Of a stretch of DNA of 5,835 nt, positions 1 through 4,790 are shown one piece after another (position 1 is the first letter of the stretch; each line of letters starts with the position of its first letter). This DNA is from Synergistales bacterium Syner_01. Its GTDB lineage: Bacteria; Synergistota; Synergistia; Synergistales; Aminobacteriaceae. A model generated the notes under the pieces. The model had not been told where the DNA came from. It saw nothing but the letters and a program-made list of their open reading frames with translations, and did no database searches. The stretch covers positions 1 to 5,835 of the forward strand of contig LVBO01000208.1 in the NCBI GenBank assembly GCA_001604435.1, in the 5' to 3' direction. The position numbers and the translations under genes were made by a program.

Positions 1-939
1 GAGAGCGCGGGGCAGATCAAGGCGCGTCTCCTGAAAAACGTCGCGAAAACGTCCGGCCTTTCGGCGGCTGTCGCAACGGGAGGCTCTCTCGATCTCAAGG
101 CGGCCGTCGCCGCGAAAACCCCCGCCGCCGCGCCGGAGAGCGTCCGCCCATCCTCGCGGCCCGTCGTCGCGGGGGACGCGCCGCTCCCCGGAGAGAGCAT
201 TCCGACGACCGCCGTCCCCTTCCGGGTGGACGTGCCGCTGAGCGCGACTCCGGAGCGTGAGCGGGGACTGCTGCACGCGGCGCTGAAGAAGGACCTCGCC
301 CTTCCCGAAGCGATCTCGGGGGAGCTTGCCGCCCTTCTGGACGCGGACGACTCCGGGCACGTCTATCTGAGCGCGGAGGCGGTAGCGCGGGCGAAACGTC
401 TGCTCTCCGGGCCAAGCATCGCCGAGAACGCGCCGACCGCAGTCCTCGCCGTCTTCAGCGGAGCGGTCGGAAAGGACGCGGCCACCTCCTCCGCAGCCGA
501 CGTCAAAACCACCGCCATCGCCTTCTTCCCGATCCCCGACGCCTTCTTCGGCAAAAGCGCGTCAAGCCTCCGGGTCGTCAAGGTGCGGAGGGCGGACAGC
601 GTCGAGGAGTTCACGCAGGTCTTCGAGTTTGAACACCTGACCGACGCGCGATTCGCCGTGGTTGAAGTGGAGTTCCTGCCGGACGGCAAGCGGTTGCGCA
701 GAGTCCTCGGCAGCGAGGAGACGATAGGAGCAAACTGTCGCATCGCGGTGGCGATCAAGGATGGAGGCGTCGGCGACGTCGACGGGGCGATCGACGGAGA
801 CGTCGTCGCGGCGCTTTTCGCGGCGGGGGAAACGCCCGAAAGGAAAAGCTCGGGGTGCGCTGCGGGAGGCGCCTTCCATCCGGCGGCGCTCGTTCTTCTG
901 GCGCCGCTCGCCATGCTGATGAAGAAACTCGGGAAATGA
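1..939 (+). CDS. C-terminal part of a subtilisin-like (S8) serine protease with a Synergist-CTERM tail (5' end outside window)
   Basis: The frame is open from the first base, so this is the last 312 residues of a longer exported protein. Residues 1-36 resemble the closing helix and strand of S8 peptidase domains: QIKARLL at 5-11, then VATGG at 24-28 followed by a short Leu-rich stretch. The Asp/His/Ser catalytic residues would lie upstream and cannot be checked. Residues 41-70 are an Ala/Pro-rich linker. Residues 75-270 look beta-rich, and end in IKDGGVGDVDG (252-262), which resembles the Asp/Gly-rich close of 'choice-of-anchor U'-type domains. Residues 283-312 form the sorting tail with Cys286, a hydrophobic helix and final Lys residues. 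Likely role: surface-anchored or released extracellular proteolysis, fitting peptide-fermenting Synergistota. A GTG at 226 could be taken as the start, but the homology before it and the continuous open frame argue against that. The tail is clear; the protease assignment rests on about 36 residues. Confidence 0.72.
   Translation, partial: ESAGQIKARLLKNVAKTSGLSAAVATGGSLDLKAAVAAKTPAAAPESVRPSSRPVVAGDAPLPGESIPTTAVPFRVDVPLSATPERERGLLHAALKKDLALPEAISGELAALLDADDSGHVYLSAEAVARAKRLLSGPSIAENAPTAVLAVFSGAVGKDAATSSAADVKTTAIAFFPIPDAFFGKSASSLRVVKVRRADSVEEFTQVFEFEHLTDARFAVVEVEFLPDGKRLRRVLGSEETIGANCRIAVAIKDGGVGDVDGAIDGDVVAALFAAGETPERKSSGCAAGGAFHPAALVLLAPLAMLMKKLGK
847..939 (+). other. Synergist-CTERM sorting tail, copy 1
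   Basis: The last 30 codons encode SSGC (283-286), a small-residue run, a hydrophobic segment of about 14 residues (295-308 region) and a basic end (KKLGK). This is the three-part layout of Synergist-CTERM signals: Gly/Ser-Cys motif, transmembrane helix, Lys/Arg cluster. The signal is thought to direct processing and surface attachment after Sec export; the processing enzyme is not visible here. Confidence 0.8.
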
Positions 940-946
940 GAACGAC

Positions 947-983
947 CGGAGGGAAAGCGTCGGACTTCGGCGTTTTCCCTCCG
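947..983. terminator. Long hairpin between convergent genes, probable bidirectional terminator
   Basis: Bases 947-962 pair with 968-983 to give a 16-bp stem with two G-T wobbles and a 5-base loop (GACTT at 963-967). It starts 7 bases after the protease stop and lies 25 bases past the permease stop on the other strand, so it can serve both genes. Neither side has a proper T-run after the stem; the only T-run (973-976) lies inside the stem. It is therefore not a textbook intrinsic terminator, but no other candidate lies in this 69-base gap. Confidence 0.7.
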
Positions 984-1008
984 ATGTACGAAGACCGGAG
1001 GAGGGGAG

Positions 1009-1809
1009 TTACCGCCTCCCCGGCAACAGCAGCGATACCAGATAGACCGCCGAGGCCACCGCGATGATCACCGCGCCCGCGGTCAGGTTGAAGCGCACGG
1101 CGAGGGCGAGCCCGGCGATGGAGAAGAGCGCGCTCAGCACGCACGAAATGCCCATCATCGACCAGAGAGAGCGGGAGAACTTTTCCGCCACGGAGGGAGG
1201 GATGGTGAGCAGGGCGATGACCAGAATCAGCCCGACGATGCGGATGATGAGCACCACGGCCATCGAGAGCAGCACCACCACGCCGAAATGGAGGAGCGTG
1301 ACGGGAACGCCCCGAGTGCGGGCGAAGTCCTCGTCGAACGAAAAGGCTGCGATCTGCCTGCGCCAGACGATCCCGAGGACGAGCGTCGCCGCCAGCAAAC
1401 CGGCCATCATGAAGAGGTCGGGCCTCGCGACGGTGAGGATGCTGCCGAAGAGGTAGCTCATCAGGTCGGCGCCGTACCCCGGAGTGAGATCGGCGAAGAT
1501 CACGCCCGCCGCCATACCGGCCGCCCAGAGTACGCCGATGATGGCGTCCGCGCGCGCCTCTCGCTTCAGCATCACGTGCGCCATCAGCAGCGACAGGGCC
1601 AACGAGAAGCCCACGGCCCCGAGCTGCGGCGAAATCCCGAGGTAGAGCGCGATGCCCACTCCGCCGTACGCCGCGTGCGCGACGCCCCCCGCGAGGATAA
1701 CGTAGCGCTTCACCACCACCATGGTCCCCAGGATGCCGCAGAGCCCGCTGCACAGTAAAGCCGCCCAGAGGGCGTTCCGCATGAACTCGAACTGGAGCAG
1801 CTCAATCAT
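1009..1809 (-). CDS. Metal ABC transporter permease, ABC-3 family (ZnuB/MntB type)
   Basis: This 266-residue protein is the usual size for the membrane subunit of zinc/manganese/iron ABC importers. About eight or nine hydrophobic segments are visible, roughly at 13-32, 38-58, 62-81, 88-107, 131-149, 171-205, 216-238 and 243-262. The segment GGVAHAAYGGVGIALYLG (41-58), with His45, matches the family's conserved GDAxSHAxxPGxA region. LLTIPPSVAEKF (200-211), before the last two helices, is another family signature. Residues 158-168 (FDEDFARTRGV) match the conserved cytoplasmic loop that contacts the ATPase. It should form a homodimeric channel moving Zn2+ or Mn2+ inward; the metal cannot be told from this subunit. 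The ATG at 1809 overlaps the end of the ATPase gene by 8 bases (ATGATTGA on the minus strand) and has GAGGG about 8 bases before it, so translation is probably coupled. No solute-binding protein gene follows. Confidence 0.93.
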   Translation of the reverse strand: MIELLQFEFMRNALWAALLCSGLCGILGTMVVVKRYVILAGGVAHAAYGGVGIALYLGISPQLGAVGFSLALSLLMAHVMLKREARADAIIGVLWAAGMAAGVIFADLTPGYGADLMSYLFGSILTVARPDLFMMAGLLAATLVLGIVWRRQIAAFSFDEDFARTRGVPVTLLHFGVVVLLSMAVVLIIRIVGLILVIALLTIPPSVAEKFSRSLWSMMGISCVLSALFSIAGLALAVRFNLTAGAVIIAVASAVYLVSLLLPGRR

Positions 1810-2593
1810 GAGCGCAGCCCTCGGAATGGTCGTGCGTGTGGGCGGCGAGCACCCTGTGGGGGATGCCGTGCGCCACCAGTTCGACGGGGCACGTCCCCCA
1901 GGCCTTCTCGAACATTCCGGGGAGAATCTCCCCCGAGTCGTGGTAGAAGACGCTCCGGTTGACGCACGCCACGGCCGTGGCGCGCCCCGGAATGGCCGAA
2001 ATGTCGTGGCTCACCATGATCACCGTCATCCGCGAACGGAGCGCGGCCAGCTCCTTCAGCAGCATGTCGCGCGTCTCCGGGTCGATGCTCGCCAGGGGTT
2101 CGTCGAGCAGCAGCACCTTCGGCTCCGAGGCCAGCGCCCGCGCGATCAGCACCCGCTGCCGCTGCCCCTGCGAGAGTTCGCCCATCGGCCGGGAGGCCAG
2201 AGCCTCCACCCCCATGCGTTCCAACGCGCCGCGCGCCGTCCTCGTATCCTCCGCGCTGTAGAAGAGCCCCTTCGCCCCGACGCCGAGGCGTCCGTGGAGC
2301 ACCGCCTCCAACGCGGTGATGGGGAAGTCGCGGTTGCGCCCCGCGTCCTGCGGCACGTATCCCGCGGCGCTCCGATCCTCGCCGGGTGCTTTCCCGTGGA
2401 TCAGCACCTTCCCGGAATCGGGGGAGAGCAGTCCGAGCGCGAGCTTCAGCAGGGTGGTCTTCCCCCCGCCGTTCGGCCCCATGATCACCAGAAATTCGCC
2501 CGCCGGGACGGAAAAGGATACGTCCCGCAGGACAGGGTCGCCTCCGTAGGAAAAAGCGACGTTCGTAAAGGAGAGAGCCGACTCCGTATGCAC
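1802..2593 (-). CDS. Metal ABC transporter ATP-binding protein (ZnuC/MntA type)
   Basis: The protein has 263 residues and all ABC ATPase motifs in order: Walker A GPNGGGKTT (39-47), Q-loop with Gln82 in YVPQD, signature LSQGQ (140-144), Walker B VLLLDEP (160-166), and the switch His196 in VSHD. It powers the permease encoded just downstream. After the ATPase core, CPVELVAHGIPHRVL (235-249) is a stretch common in zinc/manganese importer ATPases. The end is His-rich (His252, 254, 256, 262 and Cys259), suggesting cytoplasmic metal binding or sensing. The start is GTG: it is the only start codon between the upstream gene's end and residue 38 that keeps the N-terminal strand, and AAGAAGG (2604-2610) lies 10 bases before it, inside the last codons of the phosphotransferase gene. 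The frame stays open upstream as an antisense-free overlap artefact, so longer gene models should be rejected. ATP hydrolysis is certain from the motifs; the metal is inferred. Confidence 0.94.
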   Translation of the reverse strand: MHTESALSFTNVAFSYGGDPVLRDVSFSVPAGEFLVIMGPNGGGKTTLLKLALGLLSPDSGKVLIHGKAPGEDRSAAGYVPQDAGRNRDFPITALEAVLHGRLGVGAKGLFYSAEDTRTARGALERMGVEALASRPMGELSQGQRQRVLIARALASEPKVLLLDEPLASIDPETRDMLLKELAALRSRMTVIMVSHDISAIPGRATAVACVNRSVFYHDSGEILPGMFEKAWGTCPVELVAHGIPHRVLAAHTHDHSEGCAHD

Positions 2594-2598
2594 TCGTT

Positions 2599-4119
2599 TT
2601 ATGCCTTCTTTCGTTTCGTATTCCGCGGTTCGCCGGATACACGCTCCGCGCGCCCTTCCAGCGCCTTGCGGATGCCTTCCGTCGCCGTGGTCAGTATCTT
2701 GATGCGCGCCAACCTCTTCGAGTTCGTCGCCACGACGGTCCACGGGGCGTAGGGCGTGCCGGTCCGCACCAGCATCTCCCCGGCGGCCTTCTGGTAGTCG
2801 TCCCACTTCTCGCGGTTGCGCCAGTCCTCGTCCGTCAGCTTCCAGGCGCGGAAGGGGTCGTCGTGACGGCTCTCGAAGCGGCGAAGCTGCTCCTCCTGGT
2901 CGATCTGGAGCCAGAACTTGAGCAGCAGCGTGCCGAAATCCGTCAGGTGGCGCTCCGTCTCGTTGATCTCGCGGTAGGCACGATGCCACTCCGCGGGGGA
3001 ACAGAACCCCTCGACGCGCTCGACGAGGACGCGCCCGTACCAGCTTCTGTCGAAAACGGCGATGTGCCCGAATCGTGGAAAATCCTTCCAGAAGCGCCAC
3101 ATGTAGTGGTGGCTGCGTTCGAGGTCGTTCGGCGCGCCCACCGGGTGGACGGTGTAGTTCATAGGGTAGAGCGCCTCGGTGATCCTGCGGATCGCCCCGC
3201 CCTTTCCGGCCGCGTCCACCCCCTCGAAGAGGAGGATTACGGGCAGCGATTCGCGGAAGACGCGGATCTCCAGCGACTTCAGCTCGCTCTGTAAGGCGGC
3301 GAGCTGTTTTTCGTACTCCTTGGCGCTCAGATCGCCGTCCGGCTCCGTCGTCGACAACGCGGCGCTCTTCTCGTACTCCACGCCCCCGAGGACGCCGCCG
3401 GTCGCGGGCCACTCCTCCCCGGAGAGTCTCTCCCGAAGCACGCGCTCGACCGTGGAGAGGATCTTCCACGCGGCGAACTCGAAACTCCCCGCCGCGACCA
3501 CGGTCCACGGGGCGTACTCGGTCCCCGTGAAGGAGAGCATCTCCTCCGCGCAGAAGAGAAAAGCGTCGTACTCCCTGTTCTCCAGCCAGTCGCGCTCGCC
3601 CACCGACCAGGAGAGATCGGGGTCGGCGGCGCGCGCCTCGAGGCGCTTCTTCTGCTCCTTCTTCTCCAGGTGGCAGAAGAACTTGAGCACCACCGTGCCG
3701 CTGTCGGCCAGATGCCGCTCGAAGGCGCAGATGTCGCGGAAGACGCCGGAGTAGTCTTTGGCGTGCTCTCCCTTCTCCAGCCTGCGGCGAAGCACCTCGC
3801 GGTACCAGCTTCCCGCGAGGATCGTCATCTTTCCCGCGGGCGGCGTGATCTCCCAGTACGGAATCAGGAAAGGATAGCGTTCCTCGCCGCGCCCCGGAGG
3901 CGCGATGAAGAGGTAGCCGCGGGGGTCGAGCGCCTGGAGAAGCTGGTTGACGAGGCTCCCCTTGTTCGATCCCTCCCACCCTTCGACCACGAGAACCACC
4001 GGCACCCCCTTCTCCTTGGCCGTGCGCTGCAGCTCCCCGAGCTTCGGCGCCAGCTCGTCGAAGGTCGCTTTGTACTCCTTCTTCTTCATCTTCACCGACA
4101 TATCCACCGCTTCAAGCAT
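2599..4119 (-). CDS. pap: Polyphosphate:AMP phosphotransferase, two-domain PPK2 family
   Basis: This 506-residue cytosolic enzyme is two PPK2 domains in tandem, the length of class II PPK2 enzymes (PAP) that move phosphate from polyphosphate to AMP, giving ADP. The C-terminal half (about 290-490) carries the intact active site: Walker A GVDAAGKGG (300-308, Lys306), Walker B FDRSWYGRVL (356-365, Asp357 and Arg358), and the Arg-rich lid region around 411-440. The N-terminal half (about 38-230) has the same plan, but its P-loop is GWEGSNKGS (47-55) and its Walker B is LAGSWYREVL (101-110), with the Asp and Arg replaced by Ala102 and Gly103. It is probably structural, as known for this class. Both halves share YAPWTVVA (202-209 and 457-464). 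The ATG has AAGGGAGG 7 bases upstream; Met7 is less likely. It is the first gene of the tight trio with the metal transporter, with the ATPase gene starting 5 bases after its stop. AMP preference is inferred from architecture. Confidence 0.93.
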   Translation of the reverse strand: MLEAVDMSVKMKKKEYKATFDELAPKLGELQRTAKEKGVPVVLVVEGWEGSNKGSLVNQLLQALDPRGYLFIAPPGRGEERYPFLIPYWEITPPAGKMTILAGSWYREVLRRRLEKGEHAKDYSGVFRDICAFERHLADSGTVVLKFFCHLEKKEQKKRLEARAADPDLSWSVGERDWLENREYDAFLFCAEEMLSFTGTEYAPWTVVAAGSFEFAAWKILSTVERVLRERLSGEEWPATGGVLGGVEYEKSAALSTTEPDGDLSAKEYEKQLAALQSELKSLEIRVFRESLPVILLFEGVDAAGKGGAIRRITEALYPMNYTVHPVGAPNDLERSHHYMWRFWKDFPRFGHIAVFDRSWYGRVLVERVEGFCSPAEWHRAYREINETERHLTDFGTLLLKFWLQIDQEEQLRRFESRHDDPFRAWKLTDEDWRNREKWDDYQKAAGEMLVRTGTPYAPWTVVATNSKRLARIKILTTATEGIRKALEGRAERVSGEPRNTKRKKA

Positions 4120-4126
4120 GTTTCCG

Positions 4127-4134
4127 CCTCCCTT
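4127..4134 (-). promoter_or_regulatory. Ribosome binding site of the polyphosphate:AMP phosphotransferase gene
   Basis: AAGGGAGG on the minus strand ends 7 bases before the ATG at 4119. This is a strong site at ideal spacing and fixes the start over the internal Met7. I see no clear promoter or terminator in the 46 bases between this gene and the oxidoreductase gene upstream, so read-through from that gene is possible. Confidence 0.75.
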
Positions 4135-4165
4135 CGGTGATCTTGATCGACGCCGCTTCCGAAAT

Positions 4166-4585
4166 TCATTCTATCGGGCGACTCTCGGACTTGAAATCGC
4201 TGTAAAACCGGAAACTCTCCGCGGTGAATCGCAAGACGCAGTAATCGGGGTCCGTCACCCCTCCCGGATAGTACATCGTATCGCCGTCCCGCCAGATCGC
4301 CTCTTTCGTTTCCATATCGTGCAGGACCTCCATCGTCCCCTTCAGCATAACGCCTCTGAAAAATCGCTTGTCGAAGAAGTAGACGCACGCTTTCGGATTC
4401 AGCCCGTACTGTTGCACGCGCATTGAAGACGTATTCGTCGTGAAATAGAGGCGTTTGATCCCCTCTCTCTTTCGGGGAGGGAGCATCGCCTTGGTATTCG
4501 GAAACCCATCCTCGTCGACCGAGCTTATCAGCGACACCGACGCCTTGTCGATCAGGTTCCCCACAGTCTTTTCAGGATCGCGCAC
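4166..4585 (-). CDS. Pyridoxamine 5'-phosphate oxidase family protein (FMN-binding split barrel)
   Basis: From the chosen start the protein has 139 residues, a common size for single-domain flavin split-barrel proteins of the general stress protein 26 / PNPOx-like group. Visible family features are SLISSVDEDGFPNTKAM (18-34), the strand LYFTTNTSSMRVQQY (47-60) that normally contacts the FMN phosphate, ACVYFF (66-71), GVMLKGTMEVL (78-88) and the closing GVTDPDYCVLRF (109-120). It probably binds FMN or a related flavin and acts as a small reductase or cofactor-binding protein; the substrate is unknown and true PNPOx activity is not implied. The start is GTG at 4585, with a perfect AAGGAGG 8 bases before it. 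A frame-extended ATG at 4654 would add 23 residues without family likeness, has no ribosome site and lies in a hairpin loop. GC is about 54%, well below both neighbours. The next gene starts 46 bases downstream. Confidence 0.9.
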   Translation of the reverse strand: MRDPEKTVGNLIDKASVSLISSVDEDGFPNTKAMLPPRKREGIKRLYFTTNTSSMRVQQYGLNPKACVYFFDKRFFRGVMLKGTMEVLHDMETKEAIWRDGDTMYYPGGVTDPDYCVLRFTAESFRFYSDFKSESRPIE

Positions 4586-4593
4586 CGCAACGA

Positions 4594-4600
4594 CCTCCTT
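4594..4600 (-). promoter_or_regulatory. Strong ribosome binding site that decides the oxidoreductase start
   Basis: AAGGAGG on the minus strand, 8 bases before the GTG at 4585. It selects this GTG over the upstream in-frame ATG at 4654, which has no purine-rich site. Its first two bases are also the end of an inverted repeat. Confidence 0.85.
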
Positions 4601-4624
4601 CGAAAAATCAGGTTCTCTTTCGAA
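4599..4624 (-). promoter_or_regulatory. Inverted repeat overlapping the ribosome binding site (operator or RNA hairpin)
   Basis: TTCGAAA (4599-4605) and TTTCGAA (4618-4624) are a perfect inverted repeat, 12 bases apart. As RNA, the stem extends to 9 bp with one G-U pair and an 8-base loop. The 3' arm covers the first two bases of AAGGAGG. It could be a repressor operator over the leader or a weak translational hairpin. I found no convincing -35/-10 pair nearby. Confidence 0.45.
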
Positions 4625-4638
4625 CAGCGAGTACGGGG

Positions 4639-4673
4639 CCGTCGCACCGCGCATTCACGGCGCGTCGCGACGG
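4639..4673 (-). terminator. GC-rich hairpin after the propeller protein gene, possible terminator
   Basis: Bases 4639-4645 pair with 4667-4673 (7 bp) and 4648-4652 with 4660-4664 (5 bp), with a 2x2 internal loop and a 7-base apical loop. It begins 12 bases after the stop at 4686 on the minus strand. There is no T-run, so it may instead be a factor-dependent stop, an RNA-stabilising stem or a palindromic site (CGTCGCGACG at 4663-4672 is a perfect palindrome). Confidence 0.45.
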
Positions 4674-4685
4674 TCCGCTACAGTC

Positions 4686-4790
4686 TTACCACTTTTTCCC
4701 CTTGACGGCAAGGAGCAGCGGGACGATCAGCAGCAGCGCGGGGGCCGCGAACCCGGCCGCTCCCGCCACGGAGCATCCTCCTCCGGAGGA
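4686..4790 (-). other. Synergist-CTERM sorting tail, copy 2
   Basis: SSGGGC (349-354) is followed by a small-residue stretch, an Ala/Leu/Ile/Val helix (363-377) and the basic end KGKKW. It has the same three-part layout as the protease tail at 847-939, although the two proteins are otherwise unrelated. Together they place both products on the Synergistota cell-surface route. Confidence 0.85.

Noticed and set aside
226..228. GTG as start of the protease-tail gene
   Set aside because: The frame is open to base 1 and residues before it match the end of a subtilisin domain, so the gene begins outside the window.
755..1753. 332-codon open frame on the minus strand across the permease and the protease end
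   Set aside because: It is an Arg/Gly-rich, low-complexity translation in a shifted frame of the permease gene, typical of high-GC shadow frames; it crosses the terminator hairpin and has no family likeness.
1721..2752. 343-codon plus-strand open frame antisense to the transporter genes
   Set aside because: It is His/Arg/Pro-rich without recognisable domains, and mirrors the strongly supported ATPase gene on the other strand.
2594..3979. Long N-terminal extension of the ATPase frame (725 codons in all)
   Set aside because: The extra part is the shifted frame of the phosphotransferase gene and is Arg-rich with no motif. The ATPase domain starts at the GTG at 2593, with a ribosome site before it.
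4120..4165. Terminator or Zur/Mn-type operator between the oxidoreductase and phosphotransferase genes
   Set aside because: Only GATC-AA-GATC, too tight to form a hairpin, is visible; I saw no long dyad or T-run.
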